From CAZSSM01 sp964609385 (GTDB lineage Bacteria; Planctomycetota; Planctomycetia; Isosphaerales; Isosphaeraceae), in the NCBI GenBank assembly GCA_964609385.1, contig CAZSSM010000089.1:1-27424 (forward strand): a DNA stretch of 27,424 nt, given 5' to 3'. This document shows positions 8,287 through 16,320 of the stretch, in pieces (the stretch's first letter is position 1; every line of letters starts with the position of its first letter). The notes beneath the pieces were generated by a model. The model had not been told where the DNA came from and made no database searches. It was given only the letters and a program-made list of their open reading frames with translations. The position numbers and the translations under genes are program-made.

Positions 8287-8443
8287 CCTCGTTCGACTCC
8301 CGTGCGATTCGGCGATCTCGATGAAAGGAGGGCGAGTGGATGGAAGAGATTATCCCATCCCAAGCGCGGACGATCGTCAACGGCTCGGGGGTCTGAACAC
8401 CTCCCGGACCGCAAGGACGCTTCGATTGCGAGAGGCCTAGCGG

Positions 8444-9154
8444 TCAGGCGACCGCCGCGGTGACAGGCGTAAGCGATGAGTCGATCGTCCAGCGGGCCTC
8501 GAAATAGTGCGAGGCTTGGAGCCGTTCCCCCTTGGATCGGTAGAGGTGACCGATCCGCTCACCTAACCTCGTTTTCCAAGGACGTTCGCGTCGGAGGTCG
8601 TTGAGCCGACGGCGGTAGCCCTCGATCAGTCGCTCGATGCGGGCCGAGACGTCGGACGGCGCTGGGGCCTTGATGGCCAAGGCCATCACGGTGTGCGGGG
8701 TCTTCTCGGCCCCCTGGCTGCCGACAACCCGAACATCAAACCCCTCCAACATTCGTCGGAGGCAGCTCGGGGTCATTCGCCAATAGTCATCCGGATAACC
8801 GTGAATTCGAAAGTGGAACGGCGAGGTGAGGACGAAGAGACCGCCAGGCTTGAGGATCCGCCGGACCTCGTCGAAGGCGTCCCAAACCCGAAAGACATGC
8901 TCAAACGTCTCGAGACAGAGAACGGTCCCGGCCGTCGCGTCCGGCATGGCGATCGCGGTGACATCCTCGACACGGTCGACGCCAGGACCCAGCCGCATGT
9001 CGCAGCCCAAGTAGTCCGCGCCGTGGAAGAGGCCACGGAGGTCCGCATAGCCCTCCTGACCTTCGACCTGGTAAGAGCCGAACTCGATGACCGGTCCGGG
9101 GCAATCGAAGGACTGGGCCACCAGGTCACAGAAGGCGTAGTTATGGTCGCGCAA
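8444..9154 (-). CDS. Class I SAM-dependent methyltransferase (type 11-like)
   Basis: A 236-residue cytosolic methyltransferase. The Rossmann core starts with VIEFGSY (22-28, motif I). The acidic D52 after beta-2 is in LGCDMR. VLCLETFEHVF (78-88) matches the motif of type 11 enzymes, and LKPGGLFVLTSPF (101-113) is post-motif III. The stretch HGYPDDYWRMTP (118-129) resembles methyltransferases found in polysaccharide and lipid gene clusters. The acceptor is unknown. The start codon is TTG at 9154, chosen because a strong AAGGAGG lies just upstream and no ATG is available before motif I. mqnE lies 180 bp upstream and the phosphodiesterase 157 bp downstream. It is not EgtD, which is longer and has different motifs. 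Confidence 0.85.
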   Translation of the reverse strand: MRDHNYAFCDLVAQSFDCPGPVIEFGSYQVEGQEGYADLRGLFHGADYLGCDMRLGPGVDRVEDVTAIAMPDATAGTVLCLETFEHVFRVWDAFDEVRRILKPGGLFVLTSPFHFRIHGYPDDYWRMTPSCLRRMLEGFDVRVVGSQGAEKTPHTVMALAIKAPAPSDVSARIERLIEGYRRRLNDLRRERPWKTRLGERIGHLYRSKGERLQASHYFEARWTIDSSLTPVTAAVA

Positions 9155-9334
9155 CGAGGCTCCTCCTTGAGCCGACTCGGATCAAAGATCCGACGGGTGG
9201 CGAGGCGATCGGTTTCGAGTGGTCGCGGGCCCAGGCGTCGATGCCCGAACCCGGTCGTGAATCGGACCAGGTCGGGCTTTCGGGTTGTTCGCCAGGCAAT
9301 GCGTCGGGGAGCCTAGGGCAGCGTCCCGATCCGG

Positions 9335-10495
9335 TCAATCCGAAGCGGCACCAGCGCCGGCCAACTCGTGAACCGGGCCGACCCGCTCGGCCAAGCGCCA
9401 TTGACCGGTATCGCGGACGACGCGGTGATAGAGCGTATCGCGTTCGATCGGCTCGCGACCGGCCTCGCGGATTAGCCGCTCGATCTCAGCGACGGAAACC
9501 TCCTGCGGGGTCTCAGCGCCAGCCTCGTGATAGATTTTCTCGTGGACCACCGTGCCGTCGAGGTCGTCGGCACCGAAGGCTAGGGCAACCTGGGCTGTCT
9601 TGATGCCCAGCATGACCCAGTAGGCTTTGATATGCGGGAAGTTATCCAGCATCAGGCGGCTGATGGCCATCGTCTTGAGGTCCATCACGCCTGAAGGCTT
9701 AGGCAGATCGTCCATCCGTGAGTTGTCGGGGTGGAATGCCAAGGGGATGAATGTCTGGAACCCGTTGGTCTCGTCCTGGAGTTCGCGGAGCCGGACGAGG
9801 TGGTCGATCCGGTGCTTGGCTCGATCGATGTGGCCGTAGAGCATAGTGGCGTTGGAGTGGAGGCCTAGTTGGTGCGCAGTCCGGTGGACCTCCAGCCAGG
9901 TCTCGGTGCTCGCCTTCGCTCCGCAGATCTGCTCGCGGACTTCGGGGTGGAATATCTCTGCGCCCCCACCGGGCAGGCTGCCCAGGCCGGCATCGCGGAG
10001 CTGCTCAAGGATGTCTCGGATCGTCATCCGGGCGATTTTGGCGAAGAACTCGATCTCGACGGCCGTATACGCCTTGACGTGCAGGGCGGGATAGACCTCT
10101 TTGACCCAGCGGATCACGTCGACGTAGTAGTCGAACTTGAGTTTGTGGTGCAACCCGCCAACGATGTGCAGTTCGGTAGCGCCACGGTCCTTAGCCTGCT
10201 GGGCCCGCTCTGCGATTTGGTCGTGGTCCATCACGTAGCCGCGGGGATCATCGAGGTCAGCGCGGAAAGCACAAAAATCGCACTTGTAAACACAGACGTT
10301 GGTCGGGTTCAAGTGCATGTTGACATTGTAGTAGCCCGCCCGACCGTTGAGCCGCTCGCGGACTAGGTTGGCCAGTTCGCCGAGCGTGAACAGGTCGCGA
10401 GTCTCTTCTAAGGCCAATCCGTCCTCGAAGCTCAGTCGCTCTCCCGCCTCGACCTTCTCGCGAATCGCGGCTAGATGGTTCGATTCATTAAGCAT
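9335..10495 (-). CDS. mqnE: Aminofutalosine synthase MqnE
   Basis: A 386-residue radical SAM enzyme of the CofH/MqnC/MqnE group. The [4Fe-4S] motif CxxxCxxC is C68, C72, C75 (CVYKCDFC), preceded by NVNMHLNPTN. MqnE-like blocks are GGLHHKLKFDYY (113-124), PGGGAEIF (175-182), WLEVHRTAHQLG (200-211), SNATMLYGH (214-222) and DDLDGTVVHEKIYH (310-323). The enzyme joins the SAM-derived adenosyl radical to a chorismate-derived enol ether, giving aminofutalosine in the futalosine route to menaquinone. MqnC has a different profile after the radical SAM core, so I prefer MqnE. The ATG at 10495 has GAGG 7 bases upstream; the in-frame extension to 10609 overlaps the predicted promoter. Other mqn genes are not in the window, common when the pathway is scattered. 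Confidence 0.92.
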   Translation of the reverse strand: MLNESNHLAAIREKVEAGERLSFEDGLALEETRDLFTLGELANLVRERLNGRAGYYNVNMHLNPTNVCVYKCDFCAFRADLDDPRGYVMDHDQIAERAQQAKDRGATELHIVGGLHHKLKFDYYVDVIRWVKEVYPALHVKAYTAVEIEFFAKIARMTIRDILEQLRDAGLGSLPGGGAEIFHPEVREQICGAKASTETWLEVHRTAHQLGLHSNATMLYGHIDRAKHRIDHLVRLRELQDETNGFQTFIPLAFHPDNSRMDDLPKPSGVMDLKTMAISRLMLDNFPHIKAYWVMLGIKTAQVALAFGADDLDGTVVHEKIYHEAGAETPQEVSVAEIERLIREAGREPIERDTLYHRVVRDTGQWRLAERVGPVHELAGAGAASD

Positions 10496-10609
10496 GACAA
10501 CCTCACCCTCAGGTTTCGTTCGGGACACGACTGCGGTCGGGGACGGGATCACTCCCGCGATGCGGTCCATCGGAAACGTCCACTCGGACGAGTTCCTTTT
10601 TGGTTCCAA

Positions 10610-10638
10610 ATTTTAGTTGGAATTGAATGTTGCATCAA
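10610..10638 (-). promoter_or_regulatory. Predicted promoter of mqnE
   Basis: On the minus strand, TTGATG (10633-10638) and TAAAAT (10610-10615) are separated by exactly 17 bp. They match sigma-70 consensus hexamers at four and five of six positions. The start point would be near 10603, giving a leader of about 108 bases. TTCCAA (10604-10609) and TTGGAA (10617-10622) form an inverted repeat around the -10, a possible operator. Confidence 0.45.
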
Positions 10639-10953
10639 GGCACCGCGGGATCACTCCGATCTCGAGCCGAGATCCCGGAATCCCAAAGCACATCGCGTCG
10701 TCCGATCAGCCCAGGGACGAGCATGCTTGGGATGTGGATTGAAGGTAGCTGTCAACGAGACGTCATCTAGCCATCAACTTTGGCTAGTTCACCCCGAACC
10801 CCTGTTCCTCGTAGAGTCGCTAGCCGCTTTGGAAATTCGGTACTGCATGACGGATTTGTTTCGATGAAACAACTCGCATTCGTGAGGTGCAGAACATCCA
10901 CTACTCCATCAATTGATTTTGTCCTGCGCGGTTCACATAGTGTGTCCTACGCA

Positions 10954-11005
10954 ATTCAGGATCGGCTCTATTCCGCAACGAATAGCGCTGCCCACGATCC
11001 TGAAT
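10954..11005 (+). repeat. Nested inverted repeat upstream of the PEP-CTERM gene
   Basis: ATTCAGGATCG (10954-10964) pairs perfectly over 11 bp with CGATCCTGAAT (10995-11005). Inside it CTATTC (10968-10973) pairs with GAATAG (10980-10985) around a six-base loop. It lies 100 to 150 bases upstream of the PEP-CTERM start and could be a leader RNA structure, a terminator of an upstream transcript or a repeat. No T-tract follows. Confidence 0.6.
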
Positions 11006-11104
11006 GCGTCACAGGGTCCGTGGTTCGGGCCACCCTCCTCTTCCCACGCGTTTTGCGTTCGTGATCACGTCGACCACTCACAATGCTCCACGGAGTCTGC
11101 ACAC

Positions 11105-11911
11105 ATGGGTTTGCGTGTATTCAGTCCCATCGTTCTGAGCCTGCTCGTGGTGTCCGTCATCCCGGCAACGGCCACCGCATCGACGGTGCTGGCGATGCAG
11201 GATTTCGAAGGAAACTCGCTGACGTTTGGCCTCGATGGCACTGGCGATGATGCTGCGGACATGGCGGCCAACGCCTCGTTCGGGACGACCGCTCTGGGAA
11301 CGTTCTTTGACTCGGGCCTGGGCTTGGCCTGGACCGCCACGTTCGAAGACTCGGCCAATGGGACCGATAGCCCCATCGATGTCGGCGGCGAGGGCGGTGA
11401 CGTCATCGGTGTCGTCGACGTGTCCGTGGATAGTGCCATTAACGGAACGGGCTCGGTCGACCTGGTCGAAGCGACCAACATCACCGGCAACTGGTTCAAC
11501 GTCGACGATGCCGACGGCAACATCGTCCTGAGCTTCGAGACGGTTGACGCGACCGGCTTCCTTGACCTGACCTTCGACTTTGACTGGGCCGCCAACAGCA
11601 CCGGCTATGAGGATGCCGACTTCTTCGATATCAGCATCAACGGCGAGTCGATCTTCAACGTCTCCGGTGACGCCCTGGAGAGCGGCCCGTTTGTCGACAA
11701 CTTCGCCGGCCCAACCCTGGATATCTCGGCGTTCGATGATTCACTGCTGGACATCGTCGTCACCTTCAGCACCTCCGCCGGTGGCGAAGATATCGGCTTT
11801 GACAACCTGCTCGTCAGCGGCACGGTGATCCCAGAGCCCTCGTCGATCGTCCTGGCCGGTCTGGGCGGCGTTGCGTTGGCCGTCGTTGGCCTCCGCAAGC
11901 GGATCGCCTGA
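11105..11911 (+). CDS. PEP-CTERM sorting domain-containing protein
   Basis: A 268-residue exported protein. The signal peptide has core PIVLSLLVVSVIP (8-20) and a likely cleavage after ATA near residue 25. The mature part is acidic, rich in Asp, Gly, Ser and Thr, and predicted beta-rich. It begins with LAMQDFEGN and ends in a strand-rich block (FSTSAGGEDIGFDNLLVSG). The C-terminus is a standard PEP-CTERM tail: VIPEPSS (PEP at about 243-245), one hydrophobic span, then GLRKRIA. Known biology: exosortase cuts such tails and attaches or releases the protein at the surface. No exosortase is in the window. The ATG at 11105 has GGAG 9 bases upstream. The DUF1592 gene follows 349 bp later, so co-transcription is uncertain. 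Confidence 0.88.
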   Translation: MGLRVFSPIVLSLLVVSVIPATATASTVLAMQDFEGNSLTFGLDGTGDDAADMAANASFGTTALGTFFDSGLGLAWTATFEDSANGTDSPIDVGGEGGDVIGVVDVSVDSAINGTGSVDLVEATNITGNWFNVDDADGNIVLSFETVDATGFLDLTFDFDWAANSTGYEDADFFDISINGESIFNVSGDALESGPFVDNFAGPTLDISAFDDSLLDIVVTFSTSAGGEDIGFDNLLVSGTVIPEPSSIVLAGLGGVALAVVGLRKRIA

Positions 11912-12260
11912 GCCACCTCGATCGATTGAGGAGCCCTGGAACCTTTCTACGAACCGCTCGATCTGGGAGGGAGCCGATTCCCGATCGATGGAAAGATGAT
12001 CGACTCTCCCCTGAAACGCCCCGGTCCTCAGAAACGAGGCCCGCGGGCGTCTTTCGTTCCTCTTAAGACATCTTTAGAGACACCAGACTTCAATCATCGC
12101 TGGTCGGATGAAGGACCAGTGGGGTTTCGATGTCGACATCGCCGTCCCAATGAGTATCCTACTGTTGTTGGATTTTCGACGAATCCGCCAAATACGATTT
12201 TCCAGACCTGATCGATTGCTCATCGCCAATCCGTTCCAACCCCTTGGGACACGACGCACA
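11912..12260. other. Intergenic region before the DUF1592-type gene
   Basis: This 349 bp is read in front of the c-heme protein. The frame of that gene is open back to 12108, but the peptide there has no family similarity. A weak dyad, CCTC with GAGG around GATCGATT, lies near 11915-11930. I see no clear promoter. Confidence 0.35.
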
Positions 12261-14390
12261 ATGCAATATCTCACCCTCTCCAGCCTCCAGACCGGCATGT
12301 TTCTTGGACTCATGGTGCTATTCATCGCGGTTCTTGCCGCCGATGACGTCCATGGGGCCGGGGATCTCGACATCGCCGCGATTGACCGCTATTACGAGCG
12401 GATCGAACCGGTCCTGACCGAACACTGCTATGGTTGCCATGGCTATGGTCTCTCAAAGGCGGGAGTTTCGCTCGATGGCTTCACTGAGGACGTCGAAATC
12501 CTCGAGTCGACCGAACTCTGGGCTCGGGCACTCCGGCAGATCCGAGCCGGGATCATGCCTCCCGATGGATCTGGACCCACCCCCGCCGAGATCGATGAGA
12601 TCTCCGATTGGGTCAAGAGCTCAGTCTTTCGGATTGATCCCGAGGACCCCGATCCAGGCCGAGTCACCGTCCGTCGACTCAATCGGGTCGAGTATCGCAA
12701 CACGATCCGCGATCTGATGGGGGTCGACTACGATACCGAAAACGAGTTCCCGCCCGACGATACTGGACACGGCTTCGATAACATCGGCGATGTGCTAACG
12801 ATCTCGCCGCTGCTTTTGGAGAAGTACTTGCAAGCGGCCAAGGAAATCGTCGATGAGGCCGTCCCGACCTCACCCCGCGATGAGGATCGGTCCCGTGCCA
12901 GGCGATACACTCGCTTCTTCCCCAAGCCGGTCCCCCGAGGAGCTGTGGCCCGTCAGGACTATGCCCGCAAGCTGCTCCGCGATTTCGGCACCCGCGCCTA
13001 TCGGCGACCGATCCCGGAACAGACCCTGGACCGACTCGTGATGATTGCGCGGAGCGTGGATGAGAATGGGGGTGCGTTCGAAGAGGGGATTGCCCAGGCG
13101 ATGATCGCCGTGCTCGCCTCGCCCGGGTTTCTGTTCCGCGAGGAAGGGATCGAACCTGATGAGGAGGGGCGATACCCACTGATCGACGACCATGCCTTGG
13201 CTTCCCGGCTCTCCTACTTCTTCTGGTCTTCGATGCCTGATGACGAGCTTTTTCGGTTGGCCGAGCAAGGACAACTCCGCGAGAACCTCGATGAGCAGGT
13301 TGAGCGAATGCTCCGCGACAGGCGTTCGGAACAATTGATTGAGCAGTTCGTCGGCCAGTGGCTTCAAGTTCGAGACATCTGGTCGATCAACATCAACGCC
13401 CGTTCCGTCATCAACGGTGATCGCGGTCCGGACCCCGAGGCTCAACGAAGATACCGGAGGTATCGCGAGCTTCGACGTAAGCCCGAAGACCGCCTCACCA
13501 AAGCTGAGCAGGAAGAACTCCGAGCCATCCGCGCCGCGTATCGGCGATCACAGGAGGAATATGAGAAGTTCGAACTCGATTGGCGGCTCCGACGTGCCAT
13601 GCAGGAGGAGACCCAACAGCTCTTCGAATTCATCGTTCGGGAGGATCGAAGCGTCCTAGAGCTGCTTGACAGTGACTACACCTTCCTCAACGAACGTCTG
13701 GCCAAGCATTACGGAATCGATGGGGTCGATGGACGGCAGATGCGCCGGGTCGATCTGCCGGCCGACAGCCCGCGTGGTGGGATCCTGACTCAGGGCACGT
13801 TCCTGACGGTCACGTCGAACCCAGATCGGACCTCGCCGGTCAAGCGTGGCCTGTTCGTCCTGGAGAACATCCTCGCCACGCCGCCGGCCCCGCCGCCGCC
13901 GGACATCCCGTCGTTAGAGGAGGCTGGCCGTCAGATCGAAAGCGAAAATCCGTCGGTCCGCGAGATCATGGCGCTGCACCGCAGCGAGCCACTCTGCGCG
14001 TCTTGCCACAAACGGATGGACCCTCTCGGCCTAGCTCTCGAGAACTTCAATGCATTGGGCATGTACCGGGAGCGACAGCGTGGTAATGCAATCGATGCCT
14101 CGGGCACGCTGGTCACCGGGGAGTCGTTCGAGGGGATCGAGCAACTCAAGCGGATCCTGATACAGGAACGTCGACGCGACTTTTATCGTTGCTTGAGCGA
14201 GAAGCTTCTGACCTACGCGTTGGGGCGTGGCCTGGAGCCGTCCGATGTCCACACGGTCGATCAACTGGTCGAGCGCTTGGAGTCGACCGATGGATCGGCT
14301 AAGGCACTGATCACCGGGATCGTGGAGTCGGCACCCTTCCAGCGTCGACGTCCCTCCAACCACCCTGAAATCGCCTCGAACGAATCCTGA
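12261..14390 (+). CDS. Planctomycete c-type heme protein, DUF1587/1595/1592/1588/1585 family
   Basis: A 709-residue exported protein of the planctomycete cytochrome-like group. The signal segment (about 11-33) is followed by a PSCyt1-type heme site CYGCH (C56, C59, H60). Then come DUF1587 (LNRVEYRNTIRDLMG, near 145), DUF1595 (tyrosine/arginine-rich block TRAYRRPI, near 250) and DUF1592 (ASRLSYFFWSSMPDDELF, near 315, through DYTFLNERLAKHYGI). DUF1588 carries a second heme site CASCH (C579, C582, H583) before MDPLGLALENF, and DUF1585 ends the protein. Function is unproven; two c-heme sites suggest periplasmic electron transfer. Within DUF1592 a charged, Arg/Glu-rich insert of about 50 residues (about 385-434) is unusual. 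The ATG at 12261 has only weak GGGA upstream. It pairs with the DUF1552 gene 106 bp downstream. Confidence 0.9.
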   Translation: MQYLTLSSLQTGMFLGLMVLFIAVLAADDVHGAGDLDIAAIDRYYERIEPVLTEHCYGCHGYGLSKAGVSLDGFTEDVEILESTELWARALRQIRAGIMPPDGSGPTPAEIDEISDWVKSSVFRIDPEDPDPGRVTVRRLNRVEYRNTIRDLMGVDYDTENEFPPDDTGHGFDNIGDVLTISPLLLEKYLQAAKEIVDEAVPTSPRDEDRSRARRYTRFFPKPVPRGAVARQDYARKLLRDFGTRAYRRPIPEQTLDRLVMIARSVDENGGAFEEGIAQAMIAVLASPGFLFREEGIEPDEEGRYPLIDDHALASRLSYFFWSSMPDDELFRLAEQGQLRENLDEQVERMLRDRRSEQLIEQFVGQWLQVRDIWSININARSVINGDRGPDPEAQRRYRRYRELRRKPEDRLTKAEQEELRAIRAAYRRSQEEYEKFELDWRLRRAMQEETQQLFEFIVREDRSVLELLDSDYTFLNERLAKHYGIDGVDGRQMRRVDLPADSPRGGILTQGTFLTVTSNPDRTSPVKRGLFVLENILATPPAPPPPDIPSLEEAGRQIESENPSVREIMALHRSEPLCASCHKRMDPLGLALENFNALGMYRERQRGNAIDASGTLVTGESFEGIEQLKRILIQERRRDFYRCLSEKLLTYALGRGLEPSDVHTVDQLVERLESTDGSAKALITGIVESAPFQRRRPSNHPEIASNES

Positions 14391-14496
14391 TCGGTAGTCA
14401 CCGAACCAACCGATCGACAAATCAACGCTGGGCATGACCTCGATCCCTAGTTCCGACCGCCTGAGGCGGTCCACGACTTAGCAGGAGTGCTTCCCC

Positions 14497-15888
14497 ATGA
14501 GCGGGCTCGCGAACAATCATGAACGTTCGGCCGACGGCCGGCTCTCTCGTCGACAGATGCTTCGTGGTCTGGGCGCGGCGGTTGCGCTTCCCGCCTTGGC
14601 CTCGTTGCAGGGGCCGATGGCCTCAGCACGGACGACGGCCTCGGCCTTGGGAGTGACCTCCGAAGGGGCCCCGCTCCGCACGGCCTTCATTCTGTTCCCC
14701 AACGGATCGATTCCGTCGACCTGGTGGCCGTCCCAGACCGGCCACGACTTCGCGATGAGTCGGACGCTCCAGCCCTTGGAATCGAACCGCGACCTGATCC
14801 AGGTGCTCGGTGGGCTCGACCATGCCCATGCGACCGGCCGGCTCGACGGGGCCGGTGACCATGCGCGAGGTAACAGCGTCTTCCTGACCGGCGTCCGGCT
14901 CAACAAGAGTGCCACCGACATCCGGGCCGGTGTTTCGATCGACCAGGAGATCGCCCAGCGGATCGGACACCTGACGCGGTTCCCTTCACTCGAACTGTCT
15001 TGCGACTCAGTCCGTAAGTCTGGTGCGTGTGACTCAGGTTATTCCTGCGCCTATCAGTTCAACGTCTCGTGGAGTTCGCCGACCACGCCGATGACCCCAG
15101 AGGTCAATCCACGCCTTGCCTTCGAGCGGCTCTTCGGCCAGGGATCGCCGGGCCAGCGTTGGGCGAATCTCCAACGACGTCGACAGGAGCAGCGATCGAT
15201 TCTCGACTTCGTTATGGACGAGGCCCGCTCAATGCAAGGTCGGCTCGACTCGGCCGATCGCGACAAACTTGACCAGTACCTCACCGGTGTCCGTGAGGTT
15301 GAGACCCGCATCCAGAAAGCCGAGCAGTTCGGACCGGTCGCTGACCCGGATGTCCCGACCCCGGCCGGTATTCCTGACGACTACGCCGAGCACATTCGCT
15401 TGATGTTCGACTTGATCGTCCTGGCCTTCCAGACCGACTCGACCCGCGTGGCCTCATTCCTGTTGGCCCATGACGGTAGCAACCGCTCCTTCGAGCAGAT
15501 CGGAATCTCTGAAGGACATCACGAACTCTCACATCACCAGAACCGCCAGGATTGGATCGATAAGATCGCCGACATCGACCACTGGTACGTCCAGCAGTTC
15601 GCCACCTTCCTCCATCGACTCCGGGCAATTGAGGACGAAGACGGCCACTCCCTGCTGCACAACTCGATGATCGTTTACGGTAGCGGCAACGCCGACGGCA
15701 ACCGACATACCCACCACAACCTGCCGATCATCCTGGCGGGCTCTGGCGGTGGGACCCTGGAAACCGGTCGCTACGTCGATCACGGCTCCCAGCCGATGTC
15801 GAACTTGTACCTCAGCATGGCCGATCGTTTCGGGATCGACGACCTCCCTCGATTCGGCGATTCCACCGGACGGCTCCAGAACCTCTGA
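14497..15888 (+). CDS. DUF1552 (HXXSHH) domain protein, Tat-exported
   Basis: A 463-residue protein of the DUF1552 family. The N-terminus holds a twin-arginine signal, SRRQMLRGLG (17-26), then a mild hydrophobic core (ALPALASL), so it should be folded with any cofactor before export. The family motif HXXSHH is present as H342-E-L-S345-H346-H347, within SEGHHELSHHQ. Near the C-terminus SMIVYGSGNADGN and HHNLPIILAGSGGG resemble DUF1501-like sulfatase-fold proteins. It almost always neighbours the DUF1592-type c-heme protein in planctomycetes. Tat export with metal-ligand-like His residues suggests a metalloenzyme whose electrons pass to that partner; this is inference. The ATG at 14497 has AGGAG 9 bases upstream. 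Confidence 0.92.
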   Translation: MSGLANNHERSADGRLSRRQMLRGLGAAVALPALASLQGPMASARTTASALGVTSEGAPLRTAFILFPNGSIPSTWWPSQTGHDFAMSRTLQPLESNRDLIQVLGGLDHAHATGRLDGAGDHARGNSVFLTGVRLNKSATDIRAGVSIDQEIAQRIGHLTRFPSLELSCDSVRKSGACDSGYSCAYQFNVSWSSPTTPMTPEVNPRLAFERLFGQGSPGQRWANLQRRRQEQRSILDFVMDEARSMQGRLDSADRDKLDQYLTGVREVETRIQKAEQFGPVADPDVPTPAGIPDDYAEHIRLMFDLIVLAFQTDSTRVASFLLAHDGSNRSFEQIGISEGHHELSHHQNRQDWIDKIADIDHWYVQQFATFLHRLRAIEDEDGHSLLHNSMIVYGSGNADGNRHTHHNLPIILAGSGGGTLETGRYVDHGSQPMSNLYLSMADRFGIDDLPRFGDSTGRLQNL

Positions 15889-16320
15889 GCTAGCTGTCCA
15901 CGGAACCGGCCCTCTGCAATGTCGTTTTCCCATGGCCTTCGAACCGCGACCTCCCCACACCTCGTCTACAAATTACTGTGTGGGGGGCGATCGAAGCTGG
16001 ACTCGGGATGAGCCAATCCTTCCTGAACCATATTCCCAATGCATCTCTTAAGTGATTGGCCGATATTTCAAGCAAATATATGGAACTGAGTGCTTCGCAT
16101 TCTCAACGATCAAGGGTTGTTGCGTCGATGTCGGACGCGGTTTCCCTCGGAGTTGGCTCGTCAAAGGGATATAGTACGCCAGGGAACGAATATCCGACGC
16201 CGGCCAAACGATGGCTCCCATCTACTAACCGATGGTTCGGTTGGGGAACCGGTTCGGTCCGTCTTGCGTGGTCTCGGTCCGGACCACGAGCCCGTTTTCG
16301 GTTGCCTTGAGGAGTGGATC
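15889..16320. other. Intergenic region before the voltage-sensor gene
   Basis: This 432 bp holds the hairpin at 15937-15996 and an AT-rich patch at about 16030-16085 that could carry the promoter of the next gene. The giant gene's frame is open back to 16090, but that part has no good start signal. No separate gene is seen. Confidence 0.4.
15937..15996 (+). terminator. Candidate terminator-like hairpin after the DUF1552 gene
   Basis: CCCCACAC (15953-15960) pairs perfectly with GTGTGGGG (15978-15985). An outer pair CTTCGA (15937-15942) with TCGAAG (15991-15996) extends the structure. It starts 48 bases after the DUF1552 stop. There is no T-tract, so it may act as a 3'-end stabiliser or a factor-dependent terminator instead. 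Confidence 0.4.

Larger units (their letters stand above)
10496..11104. other. Divergent intergenic region between mqnE and the PEP-CTERM gene
   Basis: This 609 bp holds the predicted mqnE promoter (10610-10638) and a nested inverted repeat (10954-11005). Open frames such as plus 10780-11064 have no good start and no recognisable product. I see no other gene. Confidence 0.4.

Noticed and set aside
8444..9154. EgtD as partner of the EgtB-like enzyme
   Set aside because: The protein is a short type 11 methyltransferase and lies 14 kb away; EgtD is longer and has different motifs.
9335..10495. MqnC or CofH instead of MqnE
   Set aside because: PGGGAEIF followed by WLEVHRTAH, SNATMLYGH and DDLDGTVV fit MqnE better than MqnC or CofH.
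12870..13445. 191-residue minus-strand frame
   Set aside because: Antisense to the well-supported DUF1592-type gene.
16090..16320. N-terminal extension of the giant voltage-sensor protein
   Set aside because: No ribosome-binding site at 16090, whereas the GTG at 16321 has AGGAG at ideal spacing.
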